A DNA stretch of 64,000 nucleotides from Nemertoderma westbladi (GCA_032718475.1 JAUCBJ010008221.1:1-64000); one strand, 5' to 3'; shown: positions 44,007 to 55,241, numbered from the stretch's first letter. The notes: generated by a model from the letters alone, not told the origin. Made by a program: numbers and translations.

Positions 44007-47000
44007 CTGTGGAATAAAAACAAGTTGTTATAGTCTGTTCTTGTAGGTATTGATAATGACGGGAATTACCCGCCGAAATATATTTAACCTGTAATAATAT
44101 ACGTACTTATATTTTATAATTATTAAAAACTCAGAACTTTTCATCTAACAAGTTGTTTGTTAATATTAAAGTTTGAAATTAATTATTAATATTAAATATT
44201 TAAGTTTAACTTAGTTTTGGGTTAAGCGGTATAAATTATATGAACTCTATTGGGGTTCACGACTCAAATTCAAAACCAGATTAATTAGATGCAATAATAT
44301 CACAGAAACACAATGACGTTTACAGAATTCAATAAGATGCTAAAATAGCCGAGATATTGGAGTTTTCAGTTTAAAAATTATTCAAAATTTGAAAACGATC
44401 TGTGATTGGTCGTGACGTCACGTAAGCCTCCAAATCACATTGATATCAACATTCAGATACCTAATACTATCTTTGTTTAAATTAGGCAGTTTGTTACTGC
44501 AGGGACTGCTATATTAGTACAGCAGTCACCGGTACAACAGTACAAGCACTGCAGCACTGTCAATTAATCTGGTTTTGAATTTGAGTCGTGAACCCCATTA
44601 GGTTTAAATGCCATCATTTAAATAATCTAATTTAAATTTAATTATATTTTAATTAATTATTTTCGGTAAAAATTTGATTATTTTTTTTCTATCTATTAAT
44701 GCAGACTAACGATTAATTATATTAGTTTAGTAATTTAACCGGACAAATTAATTTCCATAGATGTTGCAGATTGTGGCGCAAATTGACCACAAGTGAAATA
44801 AAGTTTCAGTATTGTTGGTTAGAAATTGGTTAGAAAACCCCACCAATGTATTCCCTTTTCCCTTACTACTACTACTAGGTCGAGCGAACTCGGACAGTGG
44901 AAATGAGATCCTTCCAGGCTTCCCGATTCTCCATAGTTGTCGCAAATTCGTTTCTCCCAAGTTCAGTATCCCTTTCAAGTTGATCTATATATTATATGTT
45001 ATGGCAGGTCGTCCACGACTACGCTTTCCATGAGTTGGTTGCCAGAGAAGAAGATCTGGTATGACCTCGTCTTTACTTCGCCAGCAGTGCCCACTGAATC
45101 TTAATCTGCGTTCACGGAGGGTGGTTGATACAGGTGGTATTGTACCATAAAGCTCGGCGTTTGTCATGTGTTGTCTCCAGCTGATGTTTAGGGCTGCCCT
45201 TAGTAGTCTTGTGTAGCAACCATCAATTCGTTGTTCAAGTGATTTAGTCAGTATAAAAATACACTTTCCACTGTGGCTCGAAAGAACTTAGTCTTCAGGT
45301 GCCTGGAGAGATCTGATTTCCAGATGGTATCCATTTTTGATAGAGCTACCCAAGCCTTTGCTTTCCTAACTTCTATGTCCTTTTTGCTACTCTCTATCCA
45401 TGATCCAAGGTACTGGAAGTCATCGACCTTCCTTAGTTGATTATTATCAATGGTTTTCAAGTTTCCATCAACATTAAAGGTCATGAATTCGGTCTTGGTA
45501 GCATTTATATGTAATCCAACCTCCTTAGCAGCCCTCTCCACTTTATTTAGTAGAAGCTGTGCATCTGCTAGCGTATTAGAGAGCAGGGCGATGTCATCCG
45601 CAAAGTCGGTGTCTGTGACTGTAGTTGCCGGATATCTACTACTTCTGCGTTCTTGAAGTGTGAATCCCAGATCTTCACCCTTTGTGGCCGTCCTCATTGC
45701 GTAATCCAGCACAATTACAAATAGTAATGGTGCTAATGTGTCACCTTGCAGTACGCCAGCCAGGATTGAGAAAAACTCAGTTTCACCATCTGGTGAGAGT
45801 ACCTGCGCTTCTGTGTCACAATATAACAATCCAATGCCAGCAACAATTACTTCTGGTATTCCATAAGCTCTCAGGATTTCCAGCATTTTACCTCTATGGG
45901 TGGAGTCGAATGCTTTCTTGAAGTCCACAAATGTCATGACTGCGGGGAGATTCTTTGACTTAATTCCTTCAATCAGTCTCCGTAGGGCAAGTATCTGAGC
46001 TATTGTTGATCTATTTGGTCGAAATCAGTTTTGGCTCTTACGCAACAGTTTCTTTATGTGAGGCCTAATCCTATATAGAATCATTTTATTGTATATTTTG
46101 GCAGCTACCACAAGCAGACAGATCCCACGATAGTTTGTTGGTATACCGAGGTCTCCTTTCTTGGGGAGAGTCTTTAGTTGACCTTTAGTCCAAATTGGTG
46201 GTGGCTTTTCCCCTTTTAACATCCGGTTGCAAACATTCAATAATGGTCTGTTTAGCACTCCGGTTTTCCATACCTCCGCTGGGATTTCATCTAATCCACT
46301 CGCTTTATTATTGGACATGCTTTTAATGCTTCTTTGGAGTTCGGCGGGTGTGAAGTCCCCTGTTTCTATAGGTAGCGTCTTTTCTTCATATATTTTCCTT
46401 GTAGGGCTAGGGCTGACCTCGATGTTTGGTGGCTGTCCAAGCAAGTTGCTGAAGTGATTTTTCCACTTCCCAACACGTTCTTCAGGACTATCGGCTTTGA
46501 GGCGCCCCTTTGCACAACTTTTCCGACCAGATACCTCATTTACAGTTTGCCAGGTAAGTCTTGATTGTTGCTGTATGTGAGCAGTTGTAATTGCTTCAGT
46601 TTTATCCTGTATGTACTTTTCCTGGCTGATGTTGTAGGCTAATTTAAGATCGTCCTTAGCTTTCTCAACCTTGTTAATGTTTTCGGTTGTTGGTTGTTCG
46701 GTTTTAACTTTGTAGGCTATCTTAAGATCTTCTCTCTTACAAGTAACCTCAGAGTTTTGCCATGGCACATACTGTTTTCGTTTAGGTTTCTGGGGGATAT
46801 GCCTCTTAGCTGATTCCTTGTGGGCTGTTATTATATTCTGGTATATTGAATCGGTGGATTGGTCTTCATCCATTGACTGAAGTGCTTCAAAGCGGTTTTG
46901 AACTTCTACTGTATAAGCATCCTTTACAGCATTGTCAGTTCTGAGTTTCTCCCAGTCATAGTTGATTTGCTTGCTTGTCCTGGGTTTGCTGGCTCTCAAA

Positions 47001-48144
47001 CTGATCTCTCAGTCTGATCTCTGCAGTCACAATTCTGTGGTCCGAACCAATTAGGTTGAACGAGATGTATGCCTCGCAGTTGATCATGCTATTTCTCCAC
47101 TTTTTGTTTATAAGGATGTAATCCAGTTGTGCTTTGGTTCCATTAGGGTATTGAAAGGTCCATAGCTTCCCCTTACTCTTTTCAAATGTGTTGTTTGTTG
47201 GTATCAATTCACATTCTTCCATTAGGTCTAAAAGTAAGTACCCATTTCTGTTAGAACTGGTGTTATAGGTGTAACCCTTGATGTCTTCTGGGCCAATTTG
47301 CGCATTCAGGTCACCAGCAATGACTTTAACATTGTGTTTCGGGATGTCCTTAATAAGTCCAGTCAGTTCTTCATAAAACTTGACTGCTTGAAAACCCCAC
47401 CAATGTATTCCCTTTTCCCTTAATGTTTTAAAATATATATAATTTATTTTTTAAACCCACTAAACACATAGTTGTGATGTTTGCAATCAATCGCATTACG
47501 TCAATAACTCAAATGTTGTGACTTCTACTAAATATGAGTTAATGGCGGCCAGTTATAGTGGCTGACGTTAAGAATTTAATTAATTTTACTAAATTATAAT
47601 AAAGTATATAATAAATAATATTAAATTAATAAATAAATTAAAAATTATAATATGTTGATTTTCTAACGAACCAACCCGCATGTGACCCTTCCTGCTATTC
47701 CGTAACCCTCTTGCATGCATTCCTCTAGTTTGTAACTACACCCGTTGGCATAGTAATCAGTTAGCATACAATAATGGCAGTCCACTGAATCCCTAGACAA
47801 TCGGTCTTCTTCTAAACAACGATCGTGAATGACTTTGCAAGCAGCCGTGCCCTCTAAGGCTCCTCTGCAATCCTAACAAATAAATATTTTAAGCAACTTA
47901 ACCTATGCTATTTAAATTTTTTACGAAATATATTTTTACACTGTGTTTATTTTAATTATTATAATATAAATGACTATTTTCTATCTGGTGGTCGTACTTA
48001 TTGGATATTAATGGGTAGTAGATAACAGTGTAGTATTAATTGTACTAAGACGACTTGACTTACCTGGCAATCTTGTATGGCTTTACCACCTATGGCTCCA
48101 TTAATTACCATGAATAACAAAGCCGCCTTAGTGAAGTCTATCAT
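43775..48144 (-). CDS. Gene A: secreted cysteine-rich protein, 169 residues, three exons
   Basis: Exons: 48144-48064 (27 codons), 47872-47676 (197 bp) and 44006-43775 (76 codons plus stop). Intron phases are 0 and 2. Exon 1 is a signal peptide (MIDFTKAALLFMVINGAIGG). The mature protein has about 18 cysteines and no transmembrane segment, so it should be a disulfide-rich secreted protein. Exon 3 ends with PTCAECCRINF and LECIPC. The paralogue gene B (50989-53839) lies on the same strand with the same plan. The second donor is weak (GTTGGT), but the reading frame across it is conserved. Intron 2 (3.7 kb) holds a 349-bp MITE and LINE A copy 2. An ATG 22 codons upstream exists but would bury the signal peptide. 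I recognise no family. Confidence 0.75.
44250..44598. mobile_element. 349-bp mariner-like MITE in gene A intron 2
   Basis: Inverted termini of about 36 bp start TGGGGTTCACGACTCAAATT and end AATTTGAGTCGTGAACCCCA. TA is present immediately outside both ends (44248-44249 and 44599-44600), which fits a Tc1/mariner TA duplication. The interior has no ORF. Confidence 0.8.
44599..44833. other. Intronic AT-rich DNA, nothing recognised
   Basis: Plain AT-rich sequence between the MITE and the LINE A target duplication. Confidence 0.4.
44985..46999 (-). pseudogene. Reverse transcriptase region of LINE A copy 2
   Basis: Three pieces remain: 46999-46025 (linker and first RT motifs, ending RKSQN at a stop), 45937-45248 (motif A FVDFKKAFDSTHRGK, motif B GVLQGDTLAPLLFV, catalytic FADD) and 45167-44985 (RLRFSGHCWRS, LLLWQPTHG). 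It differs from copy 1 by scattered substitutions; for example it keeps GRPAIT where copy 1 has a stop. Confidence 0.88.
46956..47390 (-). pseudogene. Endonuclease fragment of LINE A copy 2
   Basis: Only the second half of the EEP endonuclease remains: AGDLNAQIG (near 47310), QLDYILINKKW and the catalytic GSDHRIVTAEI block. The frame then breaks at the 13-bp duplication. Confidence 0.85.
47676..47872 (-). CDS. Gene A exon 2 (eight cysteines)
   Basis: This exon is 197 bp, exactly the length of gene B exon 2. The acceptor (TTTGTTAG) is fair and the donor (GTTGGT) weak. It encodes DCRGALEGTAACKV, then CLEEDRLSRDSVDCHYC, YYANGCSYKLEEC and GYGIAGRVTC. All eight cysteine positions match gene B exon 2, and about half of all residues are identical by eye. 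Confidence 0.78.
48064..48144 (-). CDS. Gene A exon 1 (signal peptide)
   Basis: The exon codes for 27 residues with a basic/acidic start, a hydrophobic core (AALLFMVI) and a small-residue exit, then IQDCQ. The donor is a consensus GTAAGT, in phase 0. Confidence 0.75.
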
Positions 48145-48262
48145 CTTATTAATTATAAATAATTGTATTAATCGTATTAATATATTTGTATAATTTAATT
48201 TCTCTGTCAAAAACTACCTTTTGGTAAAATTGTTAAATGTGTTTTTCTGTGACAAGAGAATC

Positions 48263-49111
48263 TCACTAAGGCACAAAACGAATCCCAACTCAAACGGATT
48301 ACAGCGGGAAAGAATGCAGTTAAGGCTGCATCTAGGTCCCTGAACAGGCTATTTTTAGTACTCTTGTACCGTACAAGAACTTATCAACCAGCAAGTTGAT
48401 GCAATCAATGATGCATCCATTCGAAGTGTTAGGGGGAGTCCCCCAGGGTTCTGCACCATTCTTATTCGTAATTGTGGTTGACTATGTTCTGCGCATGTCC
48501 TTCGATCATCATAATGATGATGGGGTGATGGTATCTCCACCTACTGGCTCCAGAAGTCGAGGAAATCCAGCTAAGTATCTAACTGATCTACACTTTGCTG
48601 CTAACATAATATGAGTACTTTCAGAATCACTAGAGGGAGCACAACGGCTCCTCAGCTCATTAGAACAGGTTAATTTTAGTGGTGGTCTTTTTGTTAACTC
48701 CAAGAAGACCAAATTTTAACAGTTAACTTTGAAAGTCATCGGGAAATGTCTGATCGTATGAGCATAAGCTCAAATGATGGTATGCTTGAGCATGTGGACG
48801 ACTTCTGTTACCTGGGATCATGGATCCGGAAGTCAGATTAGGACCTTCGAATACGTAAGGGAAAAGCATGGGCAGCATTGAATGGGCTTTCCAGGATTTG
48901 GAAGTCACCGAGAATTAATCGGAATCTTAAGGTCCGATTATTTAGAGCAGCAGTAGTTCCTGGACTCCTCTATGGGAGTCCATGCTGGGCTCTAACTGCT
49001 GATGACAACAAATCTCTGGATGGCACATTTACAAGAATGATGCGTCAGGTTCAATGTGTCAAATATAATGCACACATCTCCAATCAGACACTATATTACA
49101 TTGGAGGTGTT
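48263..49111 (+). pseudogene. LINE B copy with large internal deletion
   Basis: The left part (48263-48410) matches LINE B around residues 470-515 (AAKNAVKAASRSLN, LINQQVDAIND). It then jumps to residues about 785-1020: PFEVLGGVPQGS (motif B), VVDYVLRMS, a degraded active-site region (DLHFAANI in place of the FADD box), and KVRLFRAAVVPGLLYGSPCW up to QTLYYIGGV. About 800 bp, including motif A, are missing, and the 3' end of the element is absent. It lies just upstream of gene A exon 1. Confidence 0.88.
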
Positions 49112-50554
49112 GAAATTTGTTTAGAATTCAGTAGCTTTAAGATTTTCATCTCACAAATTTTCTTCCTAATACTAGCCGAGATTTAGAATTACCCTTACAT
49201 AAATTCTCAACTCTGTTTCTGTACAAACACGTGGTTACGCAACGCATTTGCATAACAGTGGCGGTTTATTGATTTATGTTTTTTTCAACCCACTCAACTC
49301 AGAAGTCAGAATCAATTAATCGCTACTAATAATGCCCGGCCCGTGGACGTGGAAGCGTCTTTGTCGTTTTCGTTTCCCTGTAAATACTTTTCACGAAAAG
49401 GTCAAGAAAAATATCTAACAGATAGTCTCATCAGTTTACTCTCTGCTATATATGCACCTAATGAACTCTCTTATCTAACTGTGTTATCAAACACATGTCC
49501 TTCCTTATTCATATCCCAGTTGCAATACAAACAAACTGACATCACTGATTTCCTATCTTTGTTTAATCAACCTACTGCTTCACAAAAAATCAGCGTCATT
49601 TCCATGAAAAATGTGTTAATTTGATATTGAAATCGCATGCGACCGGAGATTATTCTATCTATCTATAGCGTGTTACAGCAGACATTAATCATTGCCCCCC
49701 CCCCCCCCCCCCCCTCCCCAACTGGGACATGGAATTTGTTCCTGGTTTATATTACATTCCTTGAAAAACGGATATTATGTGGTTCTAGGCTCACTAAATT
49801 ACTGACATTTTGGTATAATTAATATATTATTTATTATAATAGACATTCAATGGACATTTAAAATGTAGTATTTTTCTCATATCTCTTCTCAAACTCGAGT
49901 TTTTGGTTGAAACGAAAGGGAAACTGATTTTTGGCAAGACTACCTACTGATCGACAACCTGAGGGAATTGGCAATCGCACTAATAATGGTGGCGTTAGAG
50001 TTGATGCGCCCTACTAATTGGCTGTTAATATCACGCCATATCCTACCTCCTCTGGGCTATATTCGATTTTGGGCTTACGTAAGTAAGTAAATTAACTCGC
50101 TTACTAGCCTGATGTTTGTTCTGGCCAATATTGGTAAATTGGCCCCCGTCCCACTTTGTAATGGGAGCGCATAGCGGATTGGATCCGCTAACACTAAAGT
50201 AAATATATGCTTTGCAGCTACTTTGGAGCGAAAAGGCCCAAAATAGGCAATTACCGGCCTCTTTGTATATAAAATGACCCCAGCACAATTTTAGCCAAAA
50301 TTGCTCAATAGCATTGGATGTAACCATGAACTTTAACTGAACCGATTAAAAGGAACCAAAGTTGAACTCAATAGAATCAAAAAGACTATTTTGCCACATT
50401 TTTGAAAAAAATTTAAACGCGGGCATTCCTAAACTGTTTGAAAGTTTGGTCGTAATATATTTAATTTTCACCCAATCCCCCCCCCCCCCCCCCCCCCTTG
50501 CGAAAACTCTGGTTGTTTCAATTTATAGTAATGTTAGAGTAGTTTTCTTCAAAG
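49112..50554. other. Intergenic DNA with poly-C tracts
   Basis: A plus-strand ORF at 49343-49624 (93 codons, starts MDVEASLSFSF) has no recognised motif and no supporting context; I do not call it a gene. Poly-C runs lie at about 49697-49715 and 50477-50497. Nothing else is supported. Confidence 0.45.
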
Positions 50555-50770
50555 GATTACGCCCTTGCGTAATCGTCAGACTTATTTCCAATGCTCACCC
50601 CTCCGAACTATACTCCCCTTAGGAAACTCGTGCTCATTTAGGTAGACCCTTCAAAGTATTCGTGCCGAAACGAAAACGAGCCCCCATGCTGGGATCGATC
50701 GAACTCACGGTCTCCGAAGAGATGTGATTCAAGACAGCGGATTAATTCACCCACCACTCCCATCACTCCA
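50555..50770 (-). mobile_element. SINE-like interspersed repeat, copy 2
   Basis: It shares GGAGTATAGTTCGGAGGGGT, GGAAATAAGTC and TTTTCGTTTCGGCACGAAT with the unit at 16630-16930. On the minus strand the head contains GTGGTGGGTGAATTAATC and GTGAGTTCGATCGATCCC, which resemble tRNA A and B boxes, so a tRNA-derived SINE is likely. It lies downstream of gene B. Confidence 0.55.
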
Positions 50771-50988
50771 AGGTGGGACTTGGTTTAACTTGCTAAAGCC
50801 CTGCTTGTTTCGACATATTTAATATAAATTTATTAAAATCATATTTATATGACTCCAGTATATTGTGTCGTAATCCTTTTATTGTGATTGTGCCAATCAC
50901 CATTAACAGTCATAAGTATATTTAAAAACCCACATTTTCTTGAGTAAGAGTAACAATAAACAATATTACGATATAAACAATCTGTTCC

Positions 50989-51226
50989 TCAACAAGGAAT
51001 GCACTCGAGTAATATGTCCTCACATTCCACTGTGTGAAAGTTTATCCCACAGCACTCCTCGCACGTCGGGTCTGGGTTACCATGGCCCAAGGTAAACCAT
51101 CCCTGGGTGGCGGTGGGTACGGTTGTGTCTGACGCGTGTCCATCTGGTAAGTAACCAAGGTTACAACACTCAGCCAATAGGAACTCTTCACAGCTGTGTT
51201 CCATGTAGTTGTTAGAATCGCAGAAT
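50989..51226 (-). CDS. Gene B exon 3 (C-terminal Cys-rich)
   Basis: The acceptor is TTTAAATAG before 51226. It reads FCDSNNYMEHSC, then ECCNLGYLPDG, GNPDPTCEECCGINF and LLECIPC at a stop. Ten cysteines are present. A possible polyadenylation signal (AATAAA on the minus strand) lies near 50876-50881. Confidence 0.8.
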
Positions 51227-53839
51227 CTATTTAAATGAAAAGCAATGTTTATACAAATAAAACTACTAATTCTAAAAATACGTAAGTGATTATTGGTATA
51301 GAAATTACCTTCTTGCATTGATAGTAACAATGTGTTGGCAAGCTGTACCTTCTTGCATTGACTTTTATGCACTAATTAGCATTTCGGCATTGAATGTGCT
51401 AAAAACCTTCAAACTTGTGCAAAACGAAATGCACACGGACAGAATAGTATAATTTCGTTCAATTAAATTAGTACCAAAAGTATATATTTAGTTTATTTTA
51501 TTTAGTTTATTCGATATATTTAGTTATTTTACATTATTTTGTCGCGAAATTAAAAGCAATGGTAAAATAACAGCTGGTGTTCATGATGAAATATGGCTTA
51601 ATAATGTCAGAATTATACACAGTCATAGTAAAAAGTGTTGGTTACCAAGTTTTACTAGTAGGCTATCAGGAAAGGCAATGTTTACTCACACATAAGCTGT
51701 TGGTTTCTAAGTTTACCCCATAAGCTGATTGCTCTCCCAGTGCTTCCTAAGGGTATATCTACAATAAGGTTACTCACTCGGATATGTTAGGGGGTGGATC
51801 AGGAGAATGAATTTTAGTTACACAAAGCAGTGTGTTGTGTCCTATTGCAGTTGTTACTCACTGTGGATTGCAAAATGTTTTATAGTTGACCTGCAGTATA
51901 ATACAGTAGTTGCATGTATTACATTTTCACATAGGATTCACTGGGAAGATATTCCGCTTGACGACAGGGTAATACATTTAGAAGGAAACTAAATTTATTA
52001 TTTAGCTCTATTCGTTGTTATTTACCTGGTTGTGCATCATGGGCATTTTTTATAAATATTCGGTAATCGTATCTTATATCTTGTAAACGTGCTTGATAAT
52101 GAAATTATTTGCTTCATATTATATTTTTGTTAGTGGTAGCAAAGTGTCACTTTTTATTATGTGGGGCGAGTCACAAAGTCAGCTAGCCTCATTCGTGCCT
52201 TACAGTTTAGACAATTGTTTAGATTACTTACTGCTGACTGACATACAGTAGTTCTTTGTAATAGTCTTGGCTAGGATTTTCCTCCCGGGCTCCTTCCAGC
52301 CAGCTTGCTGGCTTTCTAGTTATTATTTATATTGTTCAATTATGATAAAAACTTAACTTTATTTCCAACTTACCTGCATGTAATTTTTCCTGCAATCCCG
52401 TATCCTGTTTCTATACATTCACCAAGCTTATAACTGCACCCGTTGGCACGGTAATACGTCATGTAACATTCATGGCAGTCTACTGTATCCTTGGCTTGTT
52501 CGTCTTCTTCCAAACATATGTTCTCTATAGCGTCGCATTCATCACTACCCTCCAACTCACCCCTGCAATCCTAGATAATATTTTACATAAAAAATGATTA
52601 CATAAAATGTATTATTGTATAGCGGTACAATAGATATAAAAGATAGAGGCAGATAGAATATAGCAGTAATTCATTTGCACCCAACTCAGTTGCATCTAAC
52701 ACAATTGTATCTAACTCAGTTGCACCTAACTCAGTTGTATCTAACTCAGTTGCACCTAACTCAGTTGTATCTAACTCAGTTGCACCTAACTCAGTTGCAC
52801 CTGACCCAGTTGCACCTAGCACACAGTTGCACCTAACTCAGTTGCACCCAACTCAGTTGTATCTAACTCAGTTGCACCTAACCCAGTTGCACCTAGCACA
52901 CAGTTGCACCTAACTCAGTTGCACCTAACTCAGTTGTATCTAACTCAGTTGCACCTAACACAGTTGCACCTACCACAGTTGCACCTAACACAGTTGCACC
53001 TAACACAGTTGCACCTAACCCAGTTGCACCTAACACAGTTGCACCTAACTCAGTTGCACCTAACACAGTTGCACCTAACACAGTTCTACTAGCGGTTCCG
53101 GTGTATGATGCACCAGATAATGCCGTAGTACTGAATCCCTAGGCTCAAGGTACAATTAAGGGAAAGGAGCAGGTTACAGTGGCACGTTTTTCAAACCAAA
53201 ACGATAAACGAGGGCCAATAACACAGGTTACAGTTAAATCTTTGACGTTTCGAAGCGAAATAATTAGGTAGTACAGCTATGCTGCTTCTGCAAGGTAGTA
53301 CCCGTTGCCTAGGCTGCTATCACTATTATAGTATGCCTGGGTATGTTTTACTATGGTAGTACTGAGTTCCGAGGCACCAGATACTACGATGGGATTCTTT
53401 TGAGATGGATTACCGTTCGCTATGGAGAGCATTATCATATTGTCATATTTACATTGTATATTTGATTCACCGCATCACTCGCCCCACAACAATTAACTTA
53501 TTATGATTATCGTTTGAGGTAATTTTCCTCCGGAATCGATGAGGAAAAATTAGTGCGCGGAGATGCTTTATTTCCTTTCTTAACCCTTTGATGTATTATA
53601 TACGCGGTCAGCGGGAAAAAAGGCCTATTTCTTTTCCTTTTCGTAATAAATAGTTATTAATTTATTATGCAGTAAACCCTCTTTACCCCACCGAACTCCT
53701 ATTATGCTGCATGCCATGCCTAGTTTACCTGACAAGTAGGTCCCTGAATGCAGTCATCGATAAATTCTTTGACGCCATCGATAACACCAGTGTAGCCCAC
53801 GAACACCAGGGCTACATATACAACACTTACCATCGCCAT
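50989..53839 (-). CDS. Gene B: secreted cysteine-rich protein, 181 residues, three exons
   Basis: Exons: 53839-53729 (37 codons), 52570-52374 (197 bp) and 51226-50989 (78 codons plus stop). Intron phases are 0 and 2, and every junction reads through in frame: exon 2 ends in AG and exon 3 starts with A, giving Arg. Exon 1 is a signal peptide (MAMVSVVYVALVFVGYTGVI). About 20 cysteines and no transmembrane segment suggest a disulfide-rich secreted protein. The C-terminal part has PTCEECCGINF and LECIPC. It is the tandem paralogue of gene A. Intron 1 holds a 15-bp minisatellite. I recognise no named family; function could be defence, matrix or signalling, and the sequence does not decide. Confidence 0.8.
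51555..51850. repeat. Diverged interspersed repeat in gene B intron 2 (partner at 57105-57400)
   Basis: The words CAATGGTAAAATAACAGCTG, then TTCATGA, CTGATTGCTCTCCCAGTGC and AGTTACACAAAGCAGTGTGT match, in the same order, CAATGATAAAACACCAGCTG, CTCATGA, CTGAATAACTCTTCCCAATG and AGTTACACAGTGTGT at 57105-57400. This looks like two old copies of one dispersed repeat. No ends were defined. Confidence 0.45.
52374..52570 (-). CDS. Gene B exon 2 (eight cysteines)
   Basis: The acceptor ends in TATCTAG before 52570 and the donor is a consensus GTAAGT. It encodes DCRGELEGSDEC, CLEEDEQAKDTVDCHEC, YYRANGCSYKLGEC and GYGIAGKITC. Cysteines sit at exon residues 2, 12, 19, 32, 35, 45, 52 and 65, all shared with gene A. 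Confidence 0.82.
52675..53092. repeat. 15-bp minisatellite in gene B intron 1
   Basis: The unit TTGCACCTAACTCAG and variants (TTGTATCTAACTCAG, TTGCACCTAACACAG) are repeated about 28 times. Two near-identical CCTAGCACACAG breaks mark an internal duplication (52815 and 52893). Because 15 is a multiple of three, short ORFs persist on both strands (pentapeptide periods such as LGATE); they are not genes. Confidence 0.93.
53161..53235. repeat. GGAGCAGGTTAC dispersed repeat, copy in gene B intron 1
   Basis: AAAGGAGCAGGTTACAGTGG, then AAACCAAAACGATAAACGA and ACACAGGTTACAG, match the copy at 10739-10815. Confidence 0.6.
53729..53839 (-). CDS. Gene B exon 1 (signal peptide)
   Basis: The exon codes for 37 residues: a hydrophobic signal sequence (VVYVALVFVGYTGVI), then DGVKEFIDDCIQGPTCQ with two cysteines. 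The donor is GTAAAC, in phase 0. There are two candidate start Met codons, two codons apart. Confidence 0.75.
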
Positions 53840-53937
53840 AACCTGTTTACTACTTTAATTAAATAATAATTCTAAAAACAATATTGTTGGCATGTTAATG
53901 TTATCGTTACGCCAACAATCCTTATAAAGGTTAAATG

Positions 53938-53990
53938 AAAGGAGCAGGTTACAGTGGCAGGCCTTTCTAACCAAAACAATAAATAAAGTC
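53938..53990. repeat. GGAGCAGGTTAC dispersed repeat, third copy
   Basis: AAAGGAGCAGGTTACAGTGG and TAACCAAAACAATAAAT match the other two copies. With 53161-53235 it brackets gene B exon 1. Confidence 0.6.
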
Positions 53991-55241
53991 AAGCACGCAG
54001 GATATAATTTAATTCTTATTTATAATAACGATTGTCGGCGTACGGTTAACACACGGTTGTTAGTGAAGTAACTTTTTCTACTTTATTTTCCTGGTATCAG
54101 ATTCGTAAAAAAAAGTAAGGTCGTCTTTCAATGTGTGTCATATATTTGTGGTAAACTACGTTTGTACATTAAACTATATTGTATACGGCAATTAACGCCA
54201 ATTACTGTTGTACAGTATTCCATTAAACGTAGCGAGATAATTTGGAATTAGTTTGACGGATAGTCACACGCATAGAGACAAACACCGTTACATTATTTAA
54301 CTTATGGCACTTCAATTAACTTCAAAAGAAGAACTTCAAAGAATCTATCTACTTGGACTTTTAATAAAATAATGCATGTCAAAATATAATAACGTATAAT
54401 AATGTAAAATAATAACCCGTAAATACAGCGTCGTGCTATAATATAGTGACGACCCCCTCCCACCTATGGCAAACATTTAGTATTAAAACTAGCTACATTT
54501 TTTTCTACCTAAAATTTATTATTTTACGTAAACAATTTATTTATTCTCATTAATTTATTCTCCACCTCTTCTTATTATTAGTGGTGTTTATATCATTAGA
54601 AGGCTTGCTTTGCAAGCATTCAATATTAAACCGTGCTAAGCATATGATGGACAGGAGATTTGACAATTCGCCCACCTAGCGGCAGACTGAGGAACTGTAA
54701 AAGTTTGTCTGTGTGTATAATTTCTCATTAAGCATACTCGTAGGTTACTACTATCAAATTTCATATGAATCTTATGGTTGGTTCTATAATTACAGTTACT
54801 TTTACGTTTTTGTCAATTCGCCCCCTAGCGGCAGACACGGAAAAATAATAATATGTAGTAACAATATCTGAGTTTCGTTGAGAAACAGGTTATGTTTTAT
54901 TATGCAGATAGGGGGGGGGGACTTATTGGACGAAACTCCTGGACTACGTTTAATAGCTTTCTTTAACAGTTCAAATTTAGCTTTTATATTGTGGTTGTGT
55001 CACAAAAGGGGCTGGTCAAATTGGTTGGTTCCAACAAATGTAAAATATAATGATTATTTATTTTTTTGTTTATTGTTATTTATTTATTTTTGTAACTTTC
55101 ATTCAGTATCATCGCTTTCATATAAATATATTAACTTATTAATAAATGTGTTCAGTAATTCACTGGCAGAGTATGGAAAATATAATTTAATTTAAAGCAT
55201 GTTAATTAAGCTAATTAATAACTTTATCTCCAAGTTTACTT
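53991..55241. other. Intergenic AT-rich DNA
   Basis: No gene or RNA is supported. AATTCGCCCACCTAGCGGCA (about 54666) and AATTCGCCCCCTAGCGGCAG (about 54815) are direct repeats with flanking similarity. A plus-strand ORF at 54878-55195 is AT-rich and unsupported. Confidence 0.45.

Larger units (their letters stand above)
44866..47390 (-). mobile_element. LINE family A, copy 2, 5'-truncated, in gene A intron 2
   Basis: This copy is flanked by a perfect 32-bp direct repeat at 44834-44865 and 47391-47422 (starts AAAACCCCACCAATG). It has the same TAG tail as copy 1 and about 2.5 kb of element, cut off within the endonuclease domain. It shows the uninterrupted sequence across the site where copy 1 has its nested insertion. 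Lesions: a 13-bp duplication near 47000 (frameshift at the ends of the two ORF pieces 46956-47222 and 46025-46999), a GGA-to-TGA stop after QN at 46024, and a 19-bp deletion near 45253. It is inactive. Orientation is the same as the host gene. Confidence 0.92.

Noticed and set aside
49343-49624. A 93-codon plus-strand ORF (starts MDVEASLSFSF)
   Set aside because: No motif, splice context or repeat relationship; composition matches flanking DNA.
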